Source of the DNA: JAZDLC01 sp043802345
GTDB taxonomy: Bacteria > Planctomycetota > B15-G4 > JADJEK01
Assembly (NCBI GenBank): GCA_043802345.1
Contig: JAZDLC010000326.1
Span: 1 to 7,976, forward strand
DNA length: 7,976 bases
Direction: 5' to 3'
Shown here: positions 1-5,646 of the stretch, piece by piece
How the letters are laid out: every line of letters begins with the position of its first letter
Numbering within the stretch: position 1 is the stretch's first letter
Translations under genes and position numbers: made by a program
The notes under the pieces: generated by a model
Told to the model about the DNA's origin: nothing
What the model saw: only the letters and a program-made list of their open reading frames with translations
Databases searched by the model: none

Positions 1-1280
1 TCGAGCACCTTGAGGGCGCGGATCAGGGCGATGCCGCCGCCCGGGAGGATGCCCTCTTCCACCGCCGCGCGGGTGGCGTGGAGCGCGTCTTCGACGCGGG
101 CCTTCTTCTCCTTGACTTCCGACTCGGTGGCCGCGCCCACGTTTACCTGGGCCACGCCGCCTGCCAGCTTGGCCAGGCGCTCCTGGAGCTTCTCCCGGTC
201 GTAGTCCGACGTGCACCGCTCGATCTCGGCCTTGATGGCGCCGATGCGCCCCTGGATGTCGGCCTTCTTGCCGGCGCCTTCGATGATGGTGGTGTTGTCC
301 TTGCTGATGATCACCTTCTTGGCCTGGCCCAGGTCGGTCAGATTGAGCGACTCGAGCTTGATGCCAAGGTCCTCGAATACGGCGGTGCCGCCGGTGAGGG
401 TGGCGATATCTTCCAGCATGGCCTTGCGGCGGTCACCGAATCCGGGCGCCTTGACGGCGGCGCAGGAGAAGATTCCGCGCAGCTTGTTGACCACGAGCGT
501 GGCCAGCGCCTCGCCCTCGACATCCTCGGCCACGATCAGCAGCGGTTTGCCGGCCTGCGCGACCTTCTCGAGCACCGGAATCAAGTCCTTGATGTTCGAG
601 AGCTTCTTCTCGTGGATCAGGATCAGGCAGTCCTCGAGGACCGTCTCCATCTTCTGCAGGTTGGTGACGAAGTGCGGCGAGAGGTACCCCTTGTCGAACT
701 GCATCCCCTCGACCCACTCGATCTCGGTGTTGAGCGACTTGTCTTCCTCGACGGTGATGACGCCGTCCTTGCCGACCCGCTCCATTGCCTCGGCGATGTT
801 GCGGCCGATTTCCGGGTCGCCGTTGCTGGCGATGGTCGCCACCTTCTCGATGTCCGACTTCCCCTTCACCGGGGTGCTCATGGAGTGGAGCTTCTTGACG
901 ATCGCCGCCACACCCTTCTCGATGCCCCGCTTCAGGTCGACCGGGTTGGCGCCGGCGGTGACGTTCCGCAGCCCCTCCTCGTAGATCGCTTCGGCCAGCA
1001 CCGTTGCGGTGGTGGTGCCGTCCCCGGCGATGTCGGAGGTCTTGGAAGCGACTTCCTTGACGATCTGGGCGCCCATGTTCTCATAGACGTTTTCCAGCTC
1101 GATCTCCTTGGCCACCGTCACGCCGTCCTTGGTGACGGTCGGCGATCCGAACGACTTCTGGAGGATCACGTTCCGGCCTCGCGGCCCGAGGGTCACTTTC
1201 ACCGCGCGGGCGAGTTTCTTGACGCCGGAGCGGATCAGCTCCCGGGCCTCCTGATCGTATGCGATCTGCTTTGCAGTCAT
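1..1280 (-). CDS. groL: 60-kDa chaperonin GroEL, 3' end cut by window edge
   Basis: This is the ATP-driven folding chamber of the cytosolic chaperonin, which works with the GroES lid encoded just upstream. The first 426 residues are present; the E. coli protein has 548, so about 120 C-terminal residues (the rest of the equatorial domain and the tail) lie beyond the left edge. The protein starts MTAKQIAYDQEARELIRSGV. The nucleotide-binding motif GDGTTT is at residues 86-91. The ATP-hydrolysis aspartate is D398, in KARVEDALHATRAA, followed by GGG at 414-416, so numbering matches E. coli exactly. The apical motif AEDVEGEALATLVVN and the segment KAPGFGDRRKAML are intact. In the substrate-binding face, GYLSPHF has His at 203 where E. 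coli has Tyr. The start at 1280 has a purine-rich GAGAG stretch upstream as a modest ribosome site. It lies 40 nt after groES in the same orientation, a normal groESL operon. Assignment is essentially certain. Confidence 0.98.
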   Translation of the reverse strand, partial: MTAKQIAYDQEARELIRSGVKKLARAVKVTLGPRGRNVILQKSFGSPTVTKDGVTVAKEIELENVYENMGAQIVKEVASKTSDIAGDGTTTATVLAEAIYEEGLRNVTAGANPVDLKRGIEKGVAAIVKKLHSMSTPVKGKSDIEKVATIASNGDPEIGRNIAEAMERVGKDGVITVEEDKSLNTEIEWVEGMQFDKGYLSPHFVTNLQKMETVLEDCLILIHEKKLSNIKDLIPVLEKVAQAGKPLLIVAEDVEGEALATLVVNKLRGIFSCAAVKAPGFGDRRKAMLEDIATLTGGTAVFEDLGIKLESLNLTDLGQAKKVIISKDNTTIIEGAGKKADIQGRIGAIKAEIERCTSDYDREKLQERLAKLAGGVAQVNVGAATESEVKEKKARVEDALHATRAAVEEGILPGGGIALIRALKVL

Positions 1281-1320
1281 TGAATTGCTCTCTCTTCTTT
1301 GGGTTGTTCGTGGGCCCGGA

Positions 1321-1641
1321 TCAGTTTTCGATCACGGCGTAGACGTCAGACTCCTGGATGACCTTGTACTCCTGACCGTCGATGGTGATGTCGTGGCCCG
1401 CGTACTTGGAGTAGATCACGCGGTCGTTCTTCTTGATCTGGAACTTGGCTCTGGAGCCGTCGTCCAGGATGCGCCCCTCGCCCAGCGCGATCACGGTCCC
1501 CTCGGCCGGCTTCTCCTTGGCGGTGTCGGGCAGGATGATCCCGCCCCGCGTGCGATCCTCGGCCTCGGTCGGTCGAACGAGAACGTGGTCGTTGATCGGC
1601 TTGACCGTGGTCTTGGTCTTGTTCTTGGTCTTCGTTGCCAT
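1321..1641 (-). CDS. groS: 10-kDa co-chaperonin GroES
   Basis: This is the heptameric lid that caps GroEL. The protein is 106 residues, slightly longer than the usual 95-100 because of a Lys/Thr-rich N-terminal extension (MATKTKNKTKTT) before the conserved start of the fold, VKPINDHVLVRP. The mobile loop that docks on GroEL is residues about 27-42, with the hydrophobic tripeptide in GGIILPDT (33-40). The later core GTVIALGEGR, VIYSKYAGHDI and the terminal ESDVYAVIEN are typical of the family. I chose the ATG at 1641 because GAGGAG (1648-1653) sits 6 nt upstream. An in-frame GTG at 1701 would add 20 residues, but it has no ribosome site and falls inside an inverted repeat. The gene is first in the groES-groEL pair. 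No CIRCE operator is visible; a different inverted repeat lies upstream and may serve for control. Confidence 0.97.
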   Translation of the reverse strand: MATKTKNKTKTTVKPINDHVLVRPTEAEDRTRGGIILPDTAKEKPAEGTVIALGEGRILDDGSRAKFQIKKNDRVIYSKYAGHDITIDGQEYKVIQESDVYAVIEN

Positions 1642-1647
1642 GCTGGT

Positions 1648-1653
1648 CTCCTC
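1648..1653 (-). promoter_or_regulatory. Shine-Dalgarno site of groES
   Basis: The minus-strand sequence GAGGAG lies 6 nt before the ATG at 1641. It decides the start against the longer in-frame GTG at 1701, which has no such site. Confidence 0.8.
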
Positions 1654-1662
1654 TTCAGACAA

Positions 1663-1703
1663 TCGTGGCGGACGATTCAGTTTGAGCAGCACGTCCGCCA
1701 CGA
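1663..1703 (-). promoter_or_regulatory. Perfect 12-bp inverted repeat upstream of groES, candidate operator or UTR hairpin
   Basis: The arms TCGTGGCGGACG (1663-1674) and CGTCCGCCACGA (1692-1703) are exact reverse complements separated by a 17-nt spacer. On the coding (minus) strand the element ends 21 nt before the groES ATG and 9 nt before its Shine-Dalgarno site. It does not match CIRCE (TTAGCACTC-N9-GAGTGCTAA) or the HspR HAIR sequence. Its position, between the promoter region and the ribosome site of a heat-shock operon, suggests an operator for a repressor or a stem in the 5' UTR. The function is inferred; only the symmetry is seen. I could not identify a convincing sigma-70 or sigma-32 promoter in 1704-1755. 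Confidence 0.55.
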
Positions 1704-1755
1704 ACGAGCTCTCGACATTCTCTCGGGAGGGGTGTTCCCGCGTTTTCCCGGGCCG

Positions 1756-2154
1756 CTACTGGAGCTTCCCGTAATGCTGCTGAAGAAGCCGGTTCATGGA
1801 GAAGCGCAGCAGGTCGAGCACGATCGGCTTGGAGAGCATCGAGAACGCCCCCACCTCCAACGCCTCAACCTGTCGCTGCCGGGAATCGTCACCGGAGATG
1901 AAGATGCACGGCAGGCCGGAACGCTGCTGCCGCACCACCCTCAGAACTTCGATTCCGTTCATCCCGGGCATGTCAACATCCATGATGGAGAAGGACATCC
2001 GCTGCTTGAGCAGGATCTCCAGGGCGGTCAGGCCGCTGTCCGCTTCCACGATGATGAACCCCTCGCTGGCGAGAAATTCGCGCAGCGACTCGCGGACGTC
2101 GCGATCGTCATCCGCAAGCAGGACTCGCATCGGGCGTTGGGCAGGCTTTGTCAT
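1756..2154 (-). CDS. Single-domain response regulator (REC / CheY-like)
   Basis: This 132-residue protein is a complete phosphoreceiver domain with no output domain, so it probably acts by protein contact or in a phosphorelay rather than by binding DNA. The acidic pocket is D15-D17 in VLLADDDRDV. The phosphoacceptor is D59 in MDVDMPGMNG. The switch Ser is S87 in FISGDD (Thr or Ser in the family) and the conserved Lys is K109 in LSKP. A C-terminal helix (residues about 111-130) ends with RLLQQHYGKLQ. The start at 2154 has only a weak purine stretch (GGGAAG) upstream; the internal ATG at 2130 (M9) is an alternative that would still keep the whole domain. The gene is codirectional with groES, 114 nt upstream of it, and divergent from thiE. 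No histidine kinase is in the window, so its partner is unknown. Confidence 0.9.
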   Translation of the reverse strand: MTKPAQRPMRVLLADDDRDVRESLREFLASEGFIIVEADSGLTALEILLKQRMSFSIMDVDMPGMNGIEVLRVVRQQRSGLPCIFISGDDSRQRQVEALEVGAFSMLSKPIVLDLLRFSMNRLLQQHYGKLQ

Positions 2155-2258
2155 CTCGGTCGACTTCCCATGCCTCCGACTTCAGCCCCGGAACCAACCG
2201 GGACTTGGGTGGTGTATCATCAAAAGGGGTGCCAATACGGGATCGACAGGTTCTGGCA

Positions 2259-2287
2259 TTGCTCTTGATAGCATAGCCACTTATGAG
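2259..2287 (+). promoter_or_regulatory. Possible sigma-70-type promoter for the thiE unit
   Basis: TTGCTC (2259-2264) and TATGAG (2282-2287) are separated by 17 nt in the most AT-rich part of the divergent region. An overlapping alternative is TTGATA (2265-2270) with a poor -10 near 2288. Both are weak matches and the call rests mainly on position. Confidence 0.25.
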
Positions 2288-2298
2288 GTATCGAACCG

Positions 2299-2320
2299 GT
2301 TGGCGCCTTGAGGCGCCGAC
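2299..2320 (+). promoter_or_regulatory. GC-rich hairpin in the thiE leader
   Basis: GTTGGCGCC (2299-2307) pairs with GGCGCCGAC (2312-2320) through nine pairs, one of them G-U, around the tetraloop TTGA. It ends 50 nt before the thiE ATG. No T-run follows on either strand, so it is not a normal terminator. It could be a leader stem or a protein-binding site. Its left arm overlaps an alternative pairing with 2228-2235. Confidence 0.4.
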
Positions 2321-2370
2321 GACAATTTGTCCGAAAGGGGTGGCTCCGGCCGCTGGATTCAGGCGTGACC

Positions 2371-3042
2371 ATGACAATTCGTCGCTTGATGGCCGCTCGG
2401 GAGGCGGTGAAGAATGCCCGACTCTACCTGATCCTGGGCTGCGAGGCCGGGGAGGGCCGGGATCCGCTGGAGGTGGCCGCGGCGGCCGTGGCTGGAGGCG
2501 TGGAGCTGATCCAGATCCGGCTGAAGTCCGTGACCACGAAGGAGCGAATCGAGTTCTGTCGCCGGCTGAGGAAGTGCTGTGGAACCTCCTGCCCGCCGAT
2601 CATCGTCAACGACGACCTGGAGGCGGCCATCGGCGCGGAGGCCGCCGGGGTCCATGTGGGGCAGGACGACGTGCCGGTGGCCCAGGCAAGGAAGCAGGCC
2701 GGTGACCGGTTGATCGTCGGGCTCTCGACCCATTCTCCGGCGCAGGCGGAAGAGGCCGAGGCCGCGGGCGCCGACTACGCGGGCATCGGCGCCATCTTCC
2801 CCACGGAGACCAAGCAGATCGAGCATCTGATCGGCCCGGAGCCGCTCGAGGAACTTCCAGGACGGGTCGGCATCCCGGTGTTCGCCATCGGCGGCGTGAC
2901 CTTGGCCAACCTGGAGCGCATTATTTCCAGGGGCTGCCGCAAGGTGGCGGTCTCGAGCGCCATCCTGGAAGCAGACGATCCGGAAGCGGCGGCCCGGACC
3001 TTTCACCAGAGGCTTTGGGAATCCGGCCCGATCATTCGTTAG
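2371..3042 (+). CDS. thiE: Thiamine-phosphate synthase (ThiE)
   Basis: This cytosolic TIM-barrel enzyme joins hydroxymethylpyrimidine diphosphate with the thiazole phosphate to give thiamine phosphate and pyrophosphate. The 223 residues match the usual length of about 210-225. Visible motifs in order are QIRLK (48-52, the phosphate-binding Q, R and K), VNDD (79-82), GVHVGQDD (93-100, second Mg-binding Asp), GLSTHS (117-122), GIGAIFPTETK (138-148), FAIGGV (171-176) and VSSAIL (194-199). The family usually has Glu where QIRLK has Leu51; the ligand-contacting residues are kept. I chose ATG 2371, with a short AGG at 2361-2363 upstream. TTG 2308 is in frame but falls in a hairpin loop. The gene opens a tight unit with the TPR lipoprotein 9 nt downstream. 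No other thiamine gene and no TPP riboswitch are seen here. Confidence 0.93.
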   Translation: MTIRRLMAAREAVKNARLYLILGCEAGEGRDPLEVAAAAVAGGVELIQIRLKSVTTKERIEFCRRLRKCCGTSCPPIIVNDDLEAAIGAEAAGVHVGQDDVPVAQARKQAGDRLIVGLSTHSPAQAEEAEAAGADYAGIGAIFPTETKQIEHLIGPEPLEELPGRVGIPVFAIGGVTLANLERIISRGCRKVAVSSAILEADDPEAAARTFHQRLWESGPIIR

Positions 3043-3051
3043 GATCCGAGG

Positions 3052-3621
3052 ATGCTCGCACGCTGGATGGCAATCCTGGGAGTGGCCGTCCTGGCCGGAT
3101 GTTCCTCGAATGGCGGTCAGGCGACTCCGGAGGGCTCGCTGGAGCGGGCCCGGGCGGCGGCCCGGGACGGAGACCTGGACGCGGCCGAGGCGGAGCTGCT
3201 GCTGATCCTGAAACGGGATCCCCGGGACGCGTCCGCCCACGCGGACTATGCCTCCTTGCTGGCCCGGTCCGGCCGGGGGGACCAGGCGATCGTCGGCTAC
3301 GAGCGGTCACTGGCCCTCGACCCCACGAATCCGGACGCTCTCTACAACCTGGGAACCTTGTACCTGCGCCGGGGTGATTCCCTGGGGGCGGCGAGGAAGC
3401 TGGAGCGTGCCCTCGAGCTGCGTCCGGAGCATGTCCCGACCTACAACAATCTCGCCCGGGCCTACTATCAGCTCGGTCTTCCGGAACTGGCGGGAGCCGC
3501 CTACGAGGAAGCGCTCGCGCTGGATCCGGACAACGGCACGGCCCGCGCCAATCTCGAACTGCTGAGCCGTTTCGACCCGGCCCGAACGCCGGCCAGTGCG
3601 GCGGAAACGGACGACTCATGA
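3052..3621 (+). CDS. TPR-repeat lipoprotein, pilotin/TadD-like
   Basis: This 189-residue protein has a signal peptide with lipobox LAGC and lipidated Cys17 (MLARWMAILGVAVLAGC), so it should be anchored by lipid in the envelope. Four tetratricopeptide units follow at about residues 28-58, 60-93, 94-127 and 128-161, with diagnostic pieces such as ALYNLGTLYLRRG, TYNNLARAYYQLG and AYEEALALDPDN. The tail (172-189) is short and acidic. TPR lipoproteins of this size include TadD and PilF-type pilotins, which help secretins insert or assemble. The next gene is a secretin overlapping by ATGA, so a pilotin or secretin-partner role is a reasonable inference, not a demonstrated one. The start has AGGA at 3041-3044 spaced 7 nt. 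It probably shares a transcript with thiE. Confidence 0.85.
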   Translation: MLARWMAILGVAVLAGCSSNGGQATPEGSLERARAAARDGDLDAAEAELLLILKRDPRDASAHADYASLLARSGRGDQAIVGYERSLALDPTNPDALYNLGTLYLRRGDSLGAARKLERALELRPEHVPTYNNLARAYYQLGLPELAGAAYEEALALDPDNGTARANLELLSRFDPARTPASAAETDDS

Positions 3622-4883
3622 CCTTTCTGACAGCCTGTCTCTGCCTCGCGCTCGCCCTTTCCCCGGCGGATGAGGACCGTGAACTGGAAGGGCTCAACGA
3701 ACTGATGGGCTGCCTGGAGCATGTCCAGGTCGAGCGGCGCGGAGATGCGCTGGTGGTGACCGGCTGGACCGGAACCAAGGAAGAGCAGGAACTGCTGAAG
3801 CGGATCCTGGCGGCTCGCCCCAATCTGCTCGACCTGACCACCGCGGACATCGCGGATCCCGGCCGGATGATCGAGGTGGACGTGATCATCGTGGTCGTCC
3901 GGGACTTCGCGCGGCAAAGCGTGGGGTTCGACTTCCTGAGCCTGGTGAATCTGCGGTACGACGCGTTCCTGACCGACCACAAGCGGGACGGTTTCGGCTT
4001 CCAGACGCCGGCCACCGTCGGCGCGGTCACCGACGCCACCCAGGTGGGGCATCTGCTCTCGGCCAGCGTCGACTACGACGTCAACATCGCCAACGCCAGG
4101 AACGAGGAAGTGTCGGTGCTGGCGCGCCCGCACCTGGTGACCCTGAACGGCAAGCCGGCGGAGTTCCAATCGGGTGGCGAGCTGGTGTTCCAGGTCAGCG
4201 GCATCGAGAACGGCGACATCAAGCCGTACCCGTACGGCATTCAGCTCAACGTCACTCCCACGCTGCTGAAGACGAGGACGGCGGAAGGCACGGAGCAGGT
4301 GCTGGTGGAGGTGGAGGCGATCCGCACCAGCATTCTGGGCCTGGCCTTCGCCGAGGCTTCTGTCGGCGGCAGCGATGACGTCAGCTTCGACAAGACCCGG
4401 GTCAAGAGTACCGCGATCCTGGCGCTCGACGAGACCTTGATCCTGAGCGGCCTCTACCAGCGGGAGTTCCGGGACCGCCGCGCCGGGGTGCCGCTCCTCA
4501 AGGACATCCCGTTGCTCGGAGCGTTGTTCGGCAACGAGACTGAGGTGGACGACGTGCAGAGCACCGTGATCCTGCTCACGCCCAGGGATCCGGGCCTGAT
4601 CGACGAGCGGCGCAACGAGGAGATCGCGAGTTTCATCGAGCGCCGCCGGGCCTACGTGAAGGCCCGGGAAGCAGGCGGGGCGGAGATCGATCGCTTCAAG
4701 CAAGAGTATCCCGACTGGTACCAGCCAAGGCCCAACCGGTACGCGAGCCACATCTTCCTGTTGAACAACAGCAGCATCTACCGTCAGGTGAGCGGGGACG
4801 ACCTGCGTACGGATGCCTTGGAATCGGGCTTGTGGATCACCGACACCGCCCGGGAAGCGAAGGACCGGCGCAAGGACGGCTGA
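3618..4883 (+). CDS. Secretin-family outer-membrane channel protein, CpaC/RcpA-like
   Basis: The 421-residue protein carries a full C-terminal secretin domain. Its order is a short hydrophobic export signal (about 1-16), a BON-like segment (about 25-76), the strand motif MIEVDVIIVVV (84-94), NEEVSVLARPHLVTLNGKPA (162-181), the GGE turn (187-189), YGIQLNVTPTLL (206-217), LILSGLYQRE (274-283), the signature VPLLKDIPLLGALFG (291-305) and VILLTPR (317-323). About 98 residues follow the barrel, where some secretins bind a pilotin. This layout resembles CpaC/RcpA of Tad pili more than GspD, since the repeated N1-N3 ring domains are missing. The start ATG overlaps the TPR gene stop (ATGA), suggesting translational coupling. 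The signal has no basic residue at its N-terminus, which is odd. The last 100 bp overlap a convergent gene. No ATPase, prepilin or platform gene is nearby, so the transported substrate is unknown. Confidence 0.88.
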   Translation: MTFLTACLCLALALSPADEDRELEGLNELMGCLEHVQVERRGDALVVTGWTGTKEEQELLKRILAARPNLLDLTTADIADPGRMIEVDVIIVVVRDFARQSVGFDFLSLVNLRYDAFLTDHKRDGFGFQTPATVGAVTDATQVGHLLSASVDYDVNIANARNEEVSVLARPHLVTLNGKPAEFQSGGELVFQVSGIENGDIKPYPYGIQLNVTPTLLKTRTAEGTEQVLVEVEAIRTSILGLAFAEASVGGSDDVSFDKTRVKSTAILALDETLILSGLYQREFRDRRAGVPLLKDIPLLGALFGNETEVDDVQSTVILLTPRDPGLIDERRNEEIASFIERRRAYVKAREAGGAEIDRFKQEYPDWYQPRPNRYASHIFLLNNSSIYRQVSGDDLRTDALESGLWITDTAREAKDRRKDG

Positions 4884-5488
4884 GCGATCACGAACAGGTC
4901 CAGCAGGCAGTAGAAGACCCCGCCGGTGAGCGGCGGGTTGGTCTGCGTCAGGCCGAGTACGGGCATCGACCCGGCCCAGGACCAGGAACCGACGGCGGTG
5001 CCGGCGAGTTCGACCAGGAGGGCCGTGGCGAGCATCACCGCGTAGAGATTGCGGGTCTCTCTCGGGAGCAGGCAGAGCAGGAAGACGGGAAAGAGGAGCA
5101 GGCCCGCGGTGTCGAGACCGGTCACGGCGAGCAGGATGACGGCGGGCGCGGCCAGCGCCAGCACCAGACGCCAGGTCCACGAGGGGACCTGCTGCGACAG
5201 CCTGCAGCCGGCGAGAAAGATGATGCCGTGACCCAGCGGCACGAAGACCGGCAGGTTTCCGTACCGGTAGTCGTACAAGCCCCACACAAAGCAGAGAAAC
5301 ACCTCTCCCAGCGTGGCCAGCACCACGCAGGCGAGCAGCAGGCGCCGCTCCTCCCGGGTAATCTGGCGATAGATCAGGAGGAAGATCGTGGCGACGGCGA
5401 CATCCGCGGCCGCGTGCCCGAGACCCGGGATCGAGGCGTCGAGCGTCAGGCCGAGGGCGACGGCCAGCAGGGTCAGCAGCGGGATCAT
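4784..5488 (-). CDS. Uncharacterised polytopic membrane protein
   Basis: I do not recognise a characterised family. The 234-residue product has about seven or eight hydrophobic segments (roughly 2-17, 27-41, 50-71, 80-96, 105-124, 126-142, 147-168, 186-203) and a basic C-terminal tail. Polar motifs that look conserved are IYRQITREERR (39-49), GLYDYRYGNLPVFVPLGHG (70-88, with Asp, Arg and His that could form a site) and LTQTNPPLTGG (180-190). The long open frame with coherent helices supports a real gene, although it is antisense to other long frames. I chose ATG 5488, where the first helix begins. ATG 5557 would add 23 residues, and neither has a good ribosome site. The gene is divergent from the lipoprotein at 5647, and its last 100 bp overlap the secretin gene tail to tail. 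Confidence 0.78.
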   Translation of the reverse strand: MIPLLTLLAVALGLTLDASIPGLGHAAADVAVATIFLLIYRQITREERRLLLACVVLATLGEVFLCFVWGLYDYRYGNLPVFVPLGHGIIFLAGCRLSQQVPSWTWRLVLALAAPAVILLAVTGLDTAGLLLFPVFLLCLLPRETRNLYAVMLATALLVELAGTAVGSWSWAGSMPVLGLTQTNPPLTGGVFYCLLDLFVIAQPSLRRSFASRAVSVIHKPDSKASVRRSSPLT

Positions 5489-5633
5489 CGTGGTGCGAGC
5501 CGTCGGATCGGCGCAACTGGGGAATGGATGGCGAGGGACCGCCTGGGCGTTGCGCATGCCGAGTGTCCGAGCCGGTTCATTTGTGAGAGTGTAGCGGAGT
5601 GATCCGCGCGCCGAATCTGGTAGGTTCCCGCCC

Positions 5634-5638
5634 GGAGG
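5634..5638 (+). promoter_or_regulatory. Shine-Dalgarno site fixing the lipoprotein start
   Basis: GGAGG lies 8 nt before ATG 5647. It selects this start, which gives a clean signal peptide, over the in-frame upstream start at 5599. Confidence 0.8.
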
Positions 5639-5646
5639 ATTTCCTG

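Larger units (their letters stand above)
2155..2370. other. Divergent intergenic region between response regulator and thiE
   Basis: This 216-bp gap must hold promoters for the receiver gene (leftward) and the thiE unit (rightward). It is less GC-rich around 2211-2300 than the flanking genes. I see no small ORF with a good ribosome site. Several pairing possibilities exist by eye: GGTGCCAA (2228-2235) with TTGGCGCC (2300-2307), GGTTC (2249-2253) with GAACC (2293-2297), a small hairpin at 2255-2278, and the strong hairpin at 2299-2320. A short palindrome GACAATTTGTC lies at 2321-2331. The motifs needed for a TPP riboswitch are absent. Confidence 0.5.

Noticed and set aside
78..1283. A 401-codon open frame on the plus strand
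   Set aside because: It is the exact antisense shadow of groEL. Its translation is low-complexity (rich in Asp, Leu, Gly and Arg), as is typical of stop-poor antisense frames in GC-rich DNA.
1321..1701. Longer GroES starting at GTG 1701
   Set aside because: It has no ribosome site, the extra 20 residues are not GroES-like, and the start lies inside the inverted repeat. ATG 1641 has GAGGAG 6 nt upstream.
1724..1746. Terminator between response regulator and groES
   Set aside because: A CGGGA/TCCCG hairpin is followed by T residues only on the plus strand, the wrong strand for the leftward genes, and the stem is only 5 bp.
2220..2235. Sigma-54-like promoter on the minus strand for the response regulator
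   Set aside because: TTGGCAC fits the -24 element, but the -12 element would read TTGA with GA in place of the nearly invariant GC.
2221..2370. TPP riboswitch before thiE
   Set aside because: GGGGTGCC at 2226-2233 resembles the start of the THI element, but the CTGAGA and the ACCTGATCTGG-type core do not follow.
2308..2370. TTG 2308 as the thiE start
   Set aside because: It lies in the loop of a strong hairpin, lacks a ribosome site and adds residues absent from the family.
3618..3641. Secretin as a lipoprotein with Cys7 (LTAC)
   Set aside because: A lipobox only six residues from the start, without a charged n-region, is too early for normal processing; a plain export signal fits better.
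3032..4039. A 335-codon minus-strand frame rich in Arg, Pro and Ser
   Set aside because: It is a shadow of the TPR and secretin genes with biased composition and no recognisable domain.
3501..5516. A 671-codon open frame on the minus strand
   Set aside because: It runs antisense to the well-supported secretin gene and out of frame with the membrane-protein gene. No motif or signal is coherent in it.
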